A stretch of 64,000 bases of DNA from Fastidiosipila sp964627125 (GCA_964627125.1 CAZVJQ010000001.1:30868-94867), one strand, 5' to 3'; shown: positions 41,751-51,033, counted from the stretch's first letter. Made by a program: numbers and translations. The notes: generated by a model not told the origin, from the sequence alone.

Positions 41751-43460
41751 ATGTATAAATTATTTTTAGCAGGATTTGAAATAGGCAATATTTATTGGAT
41801 AATGCTAGTTGTTTTCACTGCCATGATTATTGGATTGGGTGTATATAACTATATTAAAAATAGAAATTTCCATTTAGATTTCACACAAACTTTGCATGAG
41901 GTCTCCGATAGCATTGGCGAGCTAGACCATTATAGAATTGAAAATCTAGATGATGTTGTTGATATGATGGATAATACACCTTACCCTCTCCTCTCCTCTG
42001 CCGCATTCAAGTTGAAGGCTGATTCAGACCGTCTATATCAGAAACAATGGATATCTGATCCTGACGAAGTTTTACAAACAGAGAAAGTTCTAACTAAGGG
42101 TCAGTATTTTTCATATACATATGAATTGCCTATATACATCATTAGTACAGGGATTTTAGTGTCCCTCCTATTCCTAGTTATGGGATTAGGCATTAGCGCT
42201 GAAAGATCAGAAGTTAATGCTTATGCTCTTATTCCTTTAATAGCAGGTTTAATTTCTGCAGCATTTCTATCTATTCAAATTAAGAAGAATAAAGATGATT
42301 TACATAGAAATTTAAATTATCTATCTGAAAACATTAAAGATAGAGTCCCTGTATTTAGAGAGTTAGCAGGTACTGCAGCATTAATCGAATCATTCTTCCG
42401 TTATGATCGTTCAATGTCTGACTCAGTAGCTAGATTAGCAGGTGTTGTTGAAGATTTAACAAGTAATAGAATTGCAGATAAGATTGCTGAGAACGTTAAG
42501 ATTGTCATGCAAAAGGAAGTTACTCCTTCTATTGTCTCTGCAACAGATTCATTGAAAACTTCAGCTGATGAATTAGAAAAAGAAAGAACAAGTGGTTTAA
42601 ACAAACTTGCTGACCAATACAGTGCAGCTGTTACAAGCTCTATGGAAACTCATCTACAACCTTTCTATCAAGAGCTTGAAAACTTAGCCACTAATGTTTT
42701 TGAATCTAATAAATCTGTTGAATTATCTCTTGAAGCAATTGATAAATACAGAAGTGAGAGTGTTGAGTTACAAAATAGATTAACTAAGACTCTAGAGTCA
42801 TTGAATATGGCAAATAGAACTTGGTCAGAGAATCTTGAAAAAATTGCTAATAATGTTGAAGGCTTAAATACAAGTAGTCAGAGAATGAATGATATGCAAG
42901 TATCTACTGAGAACAAGATGAACTCTTCTATCCAAAGATTGAATGATGTATTTAATAGTTTGGAAACTAATTTAGTAGATTTAAATGCTAGAATCTATGA
43001 ACAAAATAGTGATCAGTTGAGTAAGTTTGAGTTGTCTAATGCTGATAATACTGCTCTTTATGAGAATATTAGGGAGCTTGGGTTGGCTTTTGCCAAGCAG
43101 TCAGACTACTTAAACAAGCAAAATACGAACATCCAAGATGAAGTTAAACAGCTTAATGATGGTTTGAATGCATCAGTGCAAAACTTTACTAAAGGAATTA
43201 ACTCAGGTGTTATCGAGGTCTTAGATGAATTTGATAATAACCTAGCTGAAATTACAAATAGATTGTCAGACACTACTGCTGAAATTAACGATTCAGTGCA
43301 GAATTGGCGTCAAGAACTAGAGTATAATAGCCGTAGAAATAGTTCTAATCGTTCATCTAATGTTAAGAATAACGAGCAAGAATTAGAGGACAATCGCAAT
43401 AAGGAAGAATTGATGAGCTTTTTACTAAATGATAATAAGGGGGATTACGATGACAGATAA
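41751..43460 (+). CDS. ZorA-like (MotA/TolQ/ExbB-type) membrane protein with long coiled-coil tail
   Basis: 569 aa. One N-terminal membrane helix (about 14-33), a ~90-residue cytoplasmic insert, a helical hairpin (about 126-149 and 158-177) and a ~390-residue tail of heptad-rich helix with repeated L/N/S patterns. The hairpin residues GILVSLLFLVMGLGI and LIAGLISAAFLSI resemble the TM2-TM3 of ZorA/MotA-like proton channels (G..GTF.G...G / GL..AF..S). The topology, an N-terminal helix then hairpin then long tail, is that of ZorA. Sequence identity with characterised ZorA cannot be judged by eye. ATG with GGAGG; overlaps the next gene by 11 bases. An alternative is a generic cell-envelope scaffold protein. 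Confidence 0.5.
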   Translation: MYKLFLAGFEIGNIYWIMLVVFTAMIIGLGVYNYIKNRNFHLDFTQTLHEVSDSIGELDHYRIENLDDVVDMMDNTPYPLLSSAAFKLKADSDRLYQKQWISDPDEVLQTEKVLTKGQYFSYTYELPIYIISTGILVSLLFLVMGLGISAERSEVNAYALIPLIAGLISAAFLSIQIKKNKDDLHRNLNYLSENIKDRVPVFRELAGTAALIESFFRYDRSMSDSVARLAGVVEDLTSNRIADKIAENVKIVMQKEVTPSIVSATDSLKTSADELEKERTSGLNKLADQYSAAVTSSMETHLQPFYQELENLATNVFESNKSVELSLEAIDKYRSESVELQNRLTKTLESLNMANRTWSENLEKIANNVEGLNTSSQRMNDMQVSTENKMNSSIQRLNDVFNSLETNLVDLNARIYEQNSDQLSKFELSNADNTALYENIRELGLAFAKQSDYLNKQNTNIQDEVKQLNDGLNASVQNFTKGINSGVIEVLDEFDNNLAEITNRLSDTTAEINDSVQNWRQELEYNSRRNSSNRSSNVKNNEQELEDNRNKEELMSFLLNDNKGDYDDR

Positions 43461-45378
43461 TGGAAATAATCTATCTTCAGAACCCTTGGATAGTTTGCCA
43501 TTAGAAGAATTATTAAGAGAACAAGAGATTAAAGAGACTAGTAAGCAGGGTTCAGACTCTTATGTAACTAGAGCTGGCTCAGGAAGTTCAGGAAAAGATT
43601 CTGAGCAAAATAAATCTCTTAATTCTGATGTGTCTAAAAATAATTTAGGCGATGACTTATCTGAAGCTAACTACTCTTCTGTTAACTATAATCATGATGA
43701 CTATATTGGCGAGAAATTTGCTGAAGCTAGACATAAGTATAGGGATGGTTCAGAAGATGATGCGTCCGTGGAATCTGACCCTGTCAGTGAAACTCATGAA
43801 GCTGACGATTTTGACAATGAAACAATTAATGATGACTACCCTCCTGCTTCATTCTTAAGATCAACTCCGCCAAGAAGAAGTTCTGCCCAAAGATTAGACT
43901 CAGAACCTAAGAGCTCATACAGCTATGAGCCTTATTATGAGAGTATAAATAAACCTAAAACTGAAGATGATGAAGAAACATCATTAGCAGATGAGCCTAT
44001 TAATTCATCTACTAACGAGGAAGCTGCCGGGCAAGCTAGAGCCGATAAGGCAAGTAGTAAGGCTTTTTCCAAAGCACCTATAGCTACAAGAACTAGTCGT
44101 GCTGCAATGACTGCAGGATTGGACTTGGCTGACCACTTCCACAACAGTAAATTGAAGCAAAGTGTTTCTAGAGTTAGAGCTAAACATCCATATTTAATGG
44201 ATAGACCTTTAACTATAACTGACGAAGATGCTTATTCAGTATTGGACAAGGTTAGATCTGTTCCAACATACAGAATTACACAGGTTGCAAATGAGCTTAA
44301 CAGTGAAGAAGTGAAATTTATCTTCCATGTACTATTAGTGCTCGATGAAAATGACTCACAAACATTTAGAGCTATTCAGCAAATTGCTGTGATTAGAGCA
44401 AGTTGGAGCTTATATACTGTGGGTTGGTCAACATTACAAAGAAACTTCCCTAATAGAAGAATTCAGCAAACTTTAGAACTTGTTTACAGCACACTTGTGA
44501 ACGATAGTTCTAGAGCTAATATTAGACCTTCTTACAGCCACAGAGCTATTGGAGATATAATTAATCTTGCAAAATCTGATGATGGTTTCGTTAGCGATGT
44601 GACAAGGAACTTAAATCAGAGCTACAACCTCTCACCTGACGAAGGATTAGAGACATTTATATCTGAATATCAAGTGTTAGTTGAAAGTTCTTTTGGTGGT
44701 AGTGTATTTGGAGAGTTCTTTAGAAGAGCTGATTTAACTGTTCTTTATAAGAAAAAAGAGATTCTTTGCCAAGCTCTCCCTTACATGCATCCTGCTATTT
44801 CTAGTGAAGTTGTCAGTAGAATTGTTGCAAGTAAGAACCCTATTGAGGGCGATAAATTATATGTATACAAACAGATTGCAGATATATTCTTGCATAAATC
44901 AGTTAACCACCCTATCTGGCAATATATGAGCCGTGACTTAAATCGTAGTTATAAGACTTGGTATATTGAAGATAGGATAAATATTCAAACTCAGTCCTAT
45001 CCTGCTAAACGTGACTTCTTAGAGACATACATTGACTACATCGATGATGTAGCTATGATCAGTCAAGACATAATGGCTATTCGTTTTAGTAAATTTATTC
45101 TTATCGACGATAGGAGACGTGGTGATTCATTAATCCATTACGACTACGATATTTTGAAAGATTTACTGACACGTGGACATGAAGAAAAAGATTTAGCTAA
45201 CCCTAGACTTGCTGAGATGAACTCAGTTCAGGCTATGAGTTATGGCAAATCTGATGGAGTGATTCTACTCAACATCCTCCCACCTGCACTTGAGCATTCA
45301 AGGAGGTTCTTAGATAAATTACTTGGAAAAAGTAATCGTAATAGACTCAATTTATTTAATAATTGGTTTAAAGATTAA
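43450..45378 (+). CDS. Large orphan partner of the ZorA-like protein, possibly EH-signature/ZorC-like
   Basis: 642 aa from ATG 43450, which has AAGGGGG 7 bases upstream. Residues 1-200 are acidic, Ser/Asp/Glu-rich and probably disordered, followed by a basic Ala/Lys/Arg stretch. Residues about 240-640 form an all-helical soluble domain. It contains RASWSLYTVGWSTLQRNFP, HPIWQYMSRDLNRSYKTWY and, near the end, MAIRFSKFILIDDRRRGDSLIHYD. This last block, a strand pair then Gly...His-Tyr, recalls the C-terminal part of EH-signature proteins such as ZorC. I regard that as suggestive only. No signal peptide or membrane helix. The overlapping start with the membrane gene argues that the two proteins work together. 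Confidence 0.5.
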   Translation: MTDNGNNLSSEPLDSLPLEELLREQEIKETSKQGSDSYVTRAGSGSSGKDSEQNKSLNSDVSKNNLGDDLSEANYSSVNYNHDDYIGEKFAEARHKYRDGSEDDASVESDPVSETHEADDFDNETINDDYPPASFLRSTPPRRSSAQRLDSEPKSSYSYEPYYESINKPKTEDDEETSLADEPINSSTNEEAAGQARADKASSKAFSKAPIATRTSRAAMTAGLDLADHFHNSKLKQSVSRVRAKHPYLMDRPLTITDEDAYSVLDKVRSVPTYRITQVANELNSEEVKFIFHVLLVLDENDSQTFRAIQQIAVIRASWSLYTVGWSTLQRNFPNRRIQQTLELVYSTLVNDSSRANIRPSYSHRAIGDIINLAKSDDGFVSDVTRNLNQSYNLSPDEGLETFISEYQVLVESSFGGSVFGEFFRRADLTVLYKKKEILCQALPYMHPAISSEVVSRIVASKNPIEGDKLYVYKQIADIFLHKSVNHPIWQYMSRDLNRSYKTWYIEDRINIQTQSYPAKRDFLETYIDYIDDVAMISQDIMAIRFSKFILIDDRRRGDSLIHYDYDILKDLLTRGHEEKDLANPRLAEMNSVQAMSYGKSDGVILLNILPPALEHSRRFLDKLLGKSNRNRLNLFNNWFKD

Positions 45379-45395
45379 TTAAGGATTAATTCTAT

Positions 45396-45947
45396 ATGGA
45401 GAATAGAAATAAAACTTTCATAAACATTGTAGAACTAGAACAAACTGAAGAACTGAAACAAGCAATTGAAGATTACAGGCAAGAGTTTATAGCTAATGAT
45501 GAAGGTGATTCTATCCATGGTGGAAGCCTCTTAGATCAAGGTATGAGTGTCAATGAATGGCTAGAGATGTCTTATAATCATGATAATGGAATTAATCTTC
45601 CAGAGGGCTGGGTCCGTGCAAGTCAATATTGCTTAATAGACTTAGATTCTACGAAAATTATTGGTTTATTGCAATTGAGACATAAACTTAACCAAGACTT
45701 ATTAGAAACTGGAGGGCATATTGGATATTCAATTAGTCCTAGCGAACGTGGAAATGGATATGCTAAATTTATGTTGAAAGAAGCCTTGAAGTCAGCACGA
45801 AATCTGGGAATTTCAGATATCTTGATCACAGCAAATGAAGATAATATTGCTAGTAATGCAGTTATATTATCTGCTGGTGGAGAGTTGGAGAATACTTTTG
45901 TTGAAGAAGATGGAAATGTAGTTAATAGATATTGGATAAAGTTATAG
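45396..45947 (+). CDS. GNAT-family N-acetyltransferase
   Basis: 183 aa. The acetyl-CoA-binding motif is GGHIGYSISPSERGNGYAKFML (Q/RxxGxG/A-equivalent RGNGYA), preceded by the central strand IIGLLQLRHKL and followed by ANEDNIASNAVILSAGG. Similar to the uncharacterised Firmicutes acetyltransferases that start with an acidic DYRQEF segment. Substrate unknown. Last gene of the fabD-led unit; terminator overlaps its stop codon. Confidence 0.85.
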   Translation: MENRNKTFINIVELEQTEELKQAIEDYRQEFIANDEGDSIHGGSLLDQGMSVNEWLEMSYNHDNGINLPEGWVRASQYCLIDLDSTKIIGLLQLRHKLNQDLLETGGHIGYSISPSERGNGYAKFMLKEALKSARNLGISDILITANEDNIASNAVILSAGGELENTFVEEDGNVVNRYWIKL

Positions 45948-45974
45948 AAGCCTCATCAGTGAGGCTTCTGTTTT
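45946..45974. terminator. Terminator between the GNAT gene and mtnN
   Basis: 10-bp perfect stem AGAAGCCTCA/TGAGGCTTCT with loop TCAG, then TGTTTTGTTT on the plus strand. The stem includes part of the GNAT stop codon. Confidence 0.85.
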
Positions 45975-45996
45975 GTTTGGCTATATTTGTTGCTCT

Positions 45997-46668
45997 CTAG
46001 ATTTTCTGCAATATACCAAGGAGAATCTCTACGCTTAAATTGGCTGCTGATTCTTCGAAGTTCTCGTATGTCTCATTTGCTTGTTCATCAGCCTCATCAG
46101 AGATTGTTCTAATAATTAAACACTTTACTTCAGCACCTGCTGCAATTTGCGCTATTGCTGCACTTTCCATGTCACAAGCTAATGCCCCAGTAGTATTTTT
46201 AATTCTAGTTTTTTCAGAGCTTGAATCAATAAAGGCATTTCCAGATGCTATTACTCCTACTCTCTTTCTTGTTTCAGTAGGAATGCTCTCATCTGCAATT
46301 TTTAATAGATTTTCATTCACTGGGAAAGAATCCATGAAAGGATAGGTTCTTGCAATAATGCGTGCTTGGATATCATGGTAGTAAATCTTGTCCGCTAGAA
46401 CTACACTCATTGTGCCTAACCCATCTTCAATAGCACCTGCAATACCAGTATTTATAACTGTATCTATTGAATACTTATCTATTAATAGTTGTGTAAAACT
46501 TGCAGCATTTGCTAGCCCTATACCACTCACACCCATGTAAAGGTCATGGCCATTTAATTTAGAGTGATAAATCGTTCTACCATGTATGGTTTCTTCACTC
46601 AGTATTTCACTATTTTCTAGAAGTAGATTAATTTCTACTTGCATCGCTGCTATTATTCCAATTTTCAT
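45997..46668 (-). CDS. mtnN: 5'-methylthioadenosine/S-adenosylhomocysteine nucleosidase
   Basis: Cleaves adenine from MTA and SAH. 223 aa. N-terminus KIGIIAAMQVE keeps the catalytic Glu12, with VSGIGLANAA, INTGIAGAIEDGL, DMESAAIAQIA (ribose-binding Glu) and the general-acid Asp in RTISDEADE. Works in methyl-cycle salvage together with the YxjG-like protein. AAGGAAA ribosome site. Confidence 0.94.
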   Translation of the reverse strand: MKIGIIAAMQVEINLLLENSEILSEETIHGRTIYHSKLNGHDLYMGVSGIGLANAASFTQLLIDKYSIDTVINTGIAGAIEDGLGTMSVVLADKIYYHDIQARIIARTYPFMDSFPVNENLLKIADESIPTETRKRVGVIASGNAFIDSSSEKTRIKNTTGALACDMESAAIAQIAAGAEVKCLIIRTISDEADEQANETYENFEESAANLSVEILLGILQKI

Positions 46669-46699
46669 TTTTTGTTTCCTTTTTGAATTTTATTTTAGC

Positions 46700-47674
46700 T
46701 TATGCCTCTTGTTTAACTGCTTCTTCTTTTTCATCTGAATTTCTGCTAATTCCTTGCATCTTGGCCCATTGTGTTGTGACTATAGGAGTAAGTACAGCTG
46801 TTAATATTACTAAAATAGCAACTTGTGCTTGAGCAGATTGAACATATTGTCTTGCAGTCTGATCCACTATTGCGATTGAGTTAACGTTAGAAATTGATAC
46901 ACCTGCGACTGTACCCATAGCAAGTGAAATTATTCCATTTGACTTCATTACTAAGCGCTCGAATAATAAGCATAGTCCATAGAATACTACGTACATAAAT
47001 AATGCTAAGATTAGTCCTTGCACTCCCCCACTTAATGCGAGGCGTAAGTTAATACCAGCTCCGAGTGACCAACCTAAGAATGGCATGATTAAGGAAACTC
47101 CTGGTTTTAAGAATTTTGAAAAGTCTTTATCTAGATTACCAATAATGAAACCTGCAACTATTGGTATTAGAGTAGAAATTAGTGGCTGCCAGTCAATAGA
47201 TGTTCCACGACTTAAGCTGTAAACAATCATTGGCAATACTGATAAAGGCATAATCCCTAGGATACTAAAGAAACCAAAATCTGACTCATCACCATACTCT
47301 TGCACTAGTGCTAAATAAATAGCTGGATTCACTGAACAAATAACAACTATGAAGGCGACTGTAGATATACCGAATACTCCAGCATCTCCGAATATACTGA
47401 AGAATGCATATCCAAATACCATAGCTAAGATAATTCTAAAGAGAAGAATTACACCATGTTTTTTTGCTAATGCACCTAGAGTTTTAGGACGAATAATTGA
47501 TCCTGAAACGAAACTTATAAAACCAATACAAAAACCAACAGCTGCTTCTGAAAAAGTAGCTACCGTCGTACCACCGATAGAATACATATTAGGAAATATT
47601 GTACTTAGAATGGCACTTATGAACATTGGAATTAATATTGTTCCTGCCGGCATTTTCTTCATTAGTTTAAACAT
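46700..47674 (-). CDS. kdgT: 2-keto-3-deoxygluconate permease
   Basis: 324 aa with about ten membrane helices. The family pattern is clear: FKLMKKMPAGTILIPMF at the start, SEAAVGFCIGFISFVSGSIIRPKTLG, and SNGIISLAMGTVAGVSISN. It is an H+-coupled uptake carrier for KDG from pectin or glycosaminoglycan breakdown. The charged tail (SDEKEEAVKQEA) is cytoplasmic. A KDG kinase gene lies at 63525, not adjacent. Divergent from the small membrane gene at 47857. Confidence 0.92.
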   Translation of the reverse strand: MFKLMKKMPAGTILIPMFISAILSTIFPNMYSIGGTTVATFSEAAVGFCIGFISFVSGSIIRPKTLGALAKKHGVILLFRIILAMVFGYAFFSIFGDAGVFGISTVAFIVVICSVNPAIYLALVQEYGDESDFGFFSILGIMPLSVLPMIVYSLSRGTSIDWQPLISTLIPIVAGFIIGNLDKDFSKFLKPGVSLIMPFLGWSLGAGINLRLALSGGVQGLILALFMYVVFYGLCLLFERLVMKSNGIISLAMGTVAGVSISNVNSIAIVDQTARQYVQSAQAQVAILVILTAVLTPIVTTQWAKMQGISRNSDEKEEAVKQEA

Positions 47675-47856
47675 AAATATTTAACCTCTCTCCTCTTTTA
47701 GATAAAAGAATACCCAATGAAATTGTAACTTAAAAAACATGTTTACGGAAACGAAAGAAACATTGTCAATAGAATATTTTCAAATCATTTATACGCAATA
47801 GCATATTTTAGGTTTAAAATGTAAGCATACAAAAATAAAGATATGAGGTGAACATT

Positions 47857-48024
47857 ATGCAAAATCGATTAAAAAGAGATCTCGCACTATTCGTAGGATT
47901 ACGAGTTTTACTAGTTCTCCTAACAGCAGGGTTATTTGGATTTGTTTTAGGATACAGTAGGAAGAAAAAACCTAATATTACCGTCAGGGTAGATGACGAT
48001 AATAACTTAGAAATTGAAGAATAA
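47857..48024 (+). CDS. Small single-pass membrane protein (55 aa)
   Basis: Short reading frame with its own GAGGTG ribosome site 7 bases upstream and a terminator behind it. N-terminus MQNRLKRDLALFVGLR is basic, a single hydrophobic helix spans about residues 9-33, then comes a SRKKK basic stop-transfer and an acidic tail (VRVDDDNNLEIEE). Unknown family; the independent transcription unit supports it being real. Confidence 0.6.
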   Translation: MQNRLKRDLALFVGLRVLLVLLTAGLFGFVLGYSRKKKPNITVRVDDDNNLEIEE

Positions 48025-48029
48025 GTATC

Positions 48030-48060
48030 TGAGGCGAGTTAAATAACTTGCCTCATTTTT
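48030..48060 (+). terminator. Terminator of the 55-aa membrane protein gene
   Basis: TGAGGCGAGTTA pairs with TAACTTGCCTCA (one G-T) and five T's follow. Confidence 0.8.
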
Positions 48061-48092
48061 ATTTCACACTAGTTTATAAAGGAGTATGACAA

Positions 48093-48650
48093 ATGACAAA
48101 AATAGCATTATTTTTAGCAAATGGAACTGAAGAAGGCGAAGCAATAATTCACATTGATTTATATAGACGTGCAGGTTTTGAAGTAACAACATTTTCTATT
48201 GAAGAAGATTCAACTATCACTTCTGCTCATGATGTAAAAATTGTTGCAGATGATCACATAGACAATATTAATACAGATGAATTTGACATGCTCTTCGTCC
48301 CTGGTGGCGGTGGCGGTGTAGAAAATATGTATAAGAGTGAAAAATTATCTGAAGTATTAACTACGTATGCTTCTAAAGGTGGTAATTTAGGTGCAGTCTG
48401 TGCAGGACCTACTGTTCTAGCTAGATTAGGTATTTTAGATGGTGTAGATGCAACAGTATTCCCAGGTTGGGAAGATAGATTGACTGGTGCAAATCATGTA
48501 GATGAGGCTGTCGTAGTTGCAGGTAATATAGTAACTGGTCGAGGTTTAGGTGCATGTATTCCTCAAGCCTTGAAGATAATTGAGTTATTCACAGATCGTG
48601 AAAATGCAGAAAAAATCGCCATGCAAATTGTATTCACTGGCGAACATTAA
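48093..48650 (+). CDS. DJ-1/PfpI-family protein
   Basis: 185 aa. Flavodoxin-like fold with the nucleophile elbow GAVCAGPTVLA, the N-terminal ALFLANGTEEGEAI containing the conserved Glu, and FVPGGGGGVENM. DJ-1 relatives act as deglycases, chaperones or oxidative-stress sensors; the exact role is unknown. Start ATG 48093 with AAGGAG. Confidence 0.9.
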   Translation: MTKIALFLANGTEEGEAIIHIDLYRRAGFEVTTFSIEEDSTITSAHDVKIVADDHIDNINTDEFDMLFVPGGGGGVENMYKSEKLSEVLTTYASKGGNLGAVCAGPTVLARLGILDGVDATVFPGWEDRLTGANHVDEAVVVAGNIVTGRGLGACIPQALKIIELFTDRENAEKIAMQIVFTGEH

Positions 48651-48701
48651 AATTTGTAAATTTGTAAAATAGTATATTCGTATATTTGTGTATTTGTAAG
48701 T

Positions 48702-48731
48702 TGGGCGAAGTCAGGGGGTTGGCTTCGCCCA
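48702..48731. terminator. Hairpin between the DJ-1 gene and the prolyl oligopeptidase gene
   Basis: TGGGCGAAG...CTTCGCCCA with G-T-extended stem and small loop. It lies in the convergent intergenic space but has no clear T-run on either side, so termination strength is uncertain. The 48651-48701 stretch before it is a short imperfect repeat of ATTTGTAA-like units. Confidence 0.5.
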
Positions 48732-48741
48732 TATTATTCGC

Positions 48742-50763
48742 TTAAATTAATCCCATTTCATTGGACATGAATGCATATTTATCTGCTGCTGTATCAATGG
48801 ATTTCATTATTGACTTACCAGCACCATGACCTGCATCCTTATCAATTCTTAGTAGAATCGGATTATCTGATGTATTACTCTCTTGTAGTGTTGCACCATA
48901 CTTAAATGAATGAGCAGGAACTACTCTGTCATCATGATCTGCTGTAGCAATCATCACTGATGGATAATCCTTCTCTTCAATATTGTGTAATGGTGAATAA
49001 GCATATACATTCTTAAAGTGCTCTTCCTCTTCTGGATTACCATATTCTGGAATCCAAGCCCATCCTATAGTAAATAAGTGATAACGTAGCATATCTAAAA
49101 CTCCAACATTATTGAAGACAACTCTGTATAAGTCAGGGCGTTGATTAGTTACTGTACCCATAAGTAGTCCACCATTTGAACCACCTTCAATAGCTAGTTT
49201 ATCGCTAGATGTATAATTATTCTCAATTAACCACTCTGAACATTCAATGAAATCATCAAATACTCTTTGCTTATTTAGTAACATACCTTCTTTATGCCAC
49301 TTATCTCCATATTCTGCCCCACCTCTAATATTAGCTGAAACATAAATACCACCTTGGTCAACTAAATACATATCAGCAGGACTAAAGGATAAGTTTATCG
49401 ATACACTAAAACCACCATAAGCATATAGTTTAGTTGGATTGTTTCCATTCTTCTCCATACCCTTCTTATAAGTAATGAAGAGAGGAATTTTTGCCCCATC
49501 TGATGCATCTACAAAATGCCTCTCTGTGACGAAGTCTGTTGTATCGAATGCTAATTCAGACTGTCTAAAAACTGTAGTTTCTTTACTAACGAAGTCGAAG
49601 AAATTTAGCACTCTAGGTTTAATTGCTGTATTGAAGCTGTACATTATTCCATTAAGCTCTTTAGAAACTGCTATTTGATCTATTGACCCAAATTCTTCAA
49701 ACTCTAGTTTAATTTCTTCATCTGTTTCAAGATTTCTAACATAAGCTTGAGTGACAACATCAACGTTGTAGACTAGTGTTAAATATGAATCAGTTAATCT
49801 AGCATACTCTAGACTATGTTCACCTTCATCTACTAAATCTGTCCAAGATTTATCATTTAAGTCGTAAGTAAGTACTTTCCTATTAGGTGTATCTTCGTCT
49901 GTTGTGAAGAATAGTCTTGACTCATATTTACCTAAATAAGATCTATCTGCATGGAACCCATCGAATAGTTTTTCATACTCATTAGACTCTTCATCAAATA
50001 GTAGAATCTCGCTACCATAGGTACCTTCACTTACATAAACTAACCTACTATTCTCATCATCACTGATTATAAATGAGTATTGACGTAATGGATTATCTGA
50101 GTCCTCAAACACCAATTTGTCTTCAGCTTGTTTATCACCTAATTTGTGATAATAAACCTTCATATTGGCATTAACTCCAGATAGCTCGCTACCATCTTCA
50201 GGTTTGTCATAAGCTGAATAGTAAAAACCATCACCTTCCCAAGCAGTACCTGTAAACTTAACCCAATTAATTTCGTCTTCTAATAGTTCTTTATTTTCTA
50301 GATCTAAGATTTTAATTGTATTCCAGTCAGAACCAGACTCAGCAATTAAGCAGGATATATAACGACCATCTTTAGATGCCGCTGCTAAGGATACTGCAAC
50401 TGTTCCATCGTCAGATAGAGTATTAGCGTCAATTAGAACTTCTGGTTCACCATCCAAACCATCTTGTATATACCAAACATTTTGGTTTTGTAAACCACTG
50501 TTATGACTATATAAAATTTTACCCTTGATTACACGAAACCCAGCAAATTTCTCGTAATTGTATAATTCAATAAGACGTTCTTTAATCTTATCTTTCCCAG
50601 TGATTCCATCTAAGTATTTATTGGTAAAAGCAATCTGATCTTCAACAAAAGCCTTAGTCTCCTCACTATTGTCGTCTTCCATCCAACGATATGGATCTTG
50701 TATATCAATACCAAAGTGATTCTCTGATATATCTTCTTTACGAGCCTTAGGATATTCAAACAT
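48742..50763 (-). CDS. Prolyl oligopeptidase (S9A)
   Basis: 673 aa cytoplasmic serine peptidase cutting after Pro in short peptides. N-terminal YPKARKEDISENHFGIDIQDPYRWMEDD is typical, and residues about 70-400 form the seven-bladed propeller. The C-terminal alpha/beta hydrolase has Ser in IEGGSNGGLLMG, Asp in ADHDDRVVPAHSFK and His in DAGHGAGK. AGAGGTG ribosome site; -10 TATAAT at 50806-50811 with an extended TG. Confidence 0.94.
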   Translation of the reverse strand: MFEYPKARKEDISENHFGIDIQDPYRWMEDDNSEETKAFVEDQIAFTNKYLDGITGKDKIKERLIELYNYEKFAGFRVIKGKILYSHNSGLQNQNVWYIQDGLDGEPEVLIDANTLSDDGTVAVSLAAASKDGRYISCLIAESGSDWNTIKILDLENKELLEDEINWVKFTGTAWEGDGFYYSAYDKPEDGSELSGVNANMKVYYHKLGDKQAEDKLVFEDSDNPLRQYSFIISDDENSRLVYVSEGTYGSEILLFDEESNEYEKLFDGFHADRSYLGKYESRLFFTTDEDTPNRKVLTYDLNDKSWTDLVDEGEHSLEYARLTDSYLTLVYNVDVVTQAYVRNLETDEEIKLEFEEFGSIDQIAVSKELNGIMYSFNTAIKPRVLNFFDFVSKETTVFRQSELAFDTTDFVTERHFVDASDGAKIPLFITYKKGMEKNGNNPTKLYAYGGFSVSINLSFSPADMYLVDQGGIYVSANIRGGAEYGDKWHKEGMLLNKQRVFDDFIECSEWLIENNYTSSDKLAIEGGSNGGLLMGTVTNQRPDLYRVVFNNVGVLDMLRYHLFTIGWAWIPEYGNPEEEEHFKNVYAYSPLHNIEEKDYPSVMIATADHDDRVVPAHSFKYGATLQESNTSDNPILLRIDKDAGHGAGKSIMKSIDTAADKYAFMSNEMGLI

Positions 50764-50857
50764 TCGTGCACCTCTTTAAAATTAATATTTTTATAAATTA
50801 CTAATATTATAACAGCTCAATTTTAGCTAGTTGACACTATTAAATAAGATTTTGCAA

Positions 50858-50886
50858 CAAAAAACGCCCCATTTATCTTAGGACGT
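50858..50886 (-). terminator. Terminator of tRNA-Ser(CGA)
   Basis: On the minus strand ACGTCC pairs with GGGCGT (one T-G) around a 10-base loop and is followed by TTTTTTG. It starts 8 bases after the tRNA CCA. Confidence 0.75.
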
Positions 50887-50894
50887 TAGTAATC

Positions 50895-50987
50895 TGGTGG
50901 AAGAGAGGGGATTTGAACCCCTGCGCCGGAAATTACCGACCTACCGCATTTCGAGTGCGGACCCTTCAGCCTCTTGGGTACTCTTCC
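50895..50987 (-). tRNA. tRNA-Ser (anticodon CGA), CCA encoded
   Basis: 93-nt class II tRNA with acceptor GGAAGAG/CTCTTCC, anticodon stem CCGCA/TGCGG and loop CTCGAAA, and a long variable arm (GGTCGGTAATTTCCGGC). The TpsiC arm is CAGGGGTTCAAATCCCCT-like, discriminator A, CCA encoded. The discriminator is A, whereas the other serine tRNA in the window has the usual G. Confidence 0.95.
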
Positions 50988-50992
50988 ATATT

Positions 50993-51030
50993 AATATTTG
51001 AGATAATTTTGCTAAATCTCAAATATTGTA
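50993..51030 (-). promoter_or_regulatory. Promoter of tRNA-Ser(CGA) overlapped by a perfect 12-bp inverted repeat
   Basis: Minus-strand TGGTACAAT, an extended -10 (hexamer at 51025-51030). AATATTTGAGAT (50993-51004) and ATCTCAAATATT (51016-51027) form a perfect 12-bp stem with an 11-base loop that reaches into the -10. It could terminate the upstream minus-strand operon, although no T-run follows, or control the tRNA. Confidence 0.5.
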
Positions 51031-51033
51031 CCA

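Noticed and set aside
48651..48701. Short repeats of ATTTGTAA-like units after the DJ-1 gene
   Set aside because: Imperfect, AT-rich low complexity without a consistent period; no evidence of function.
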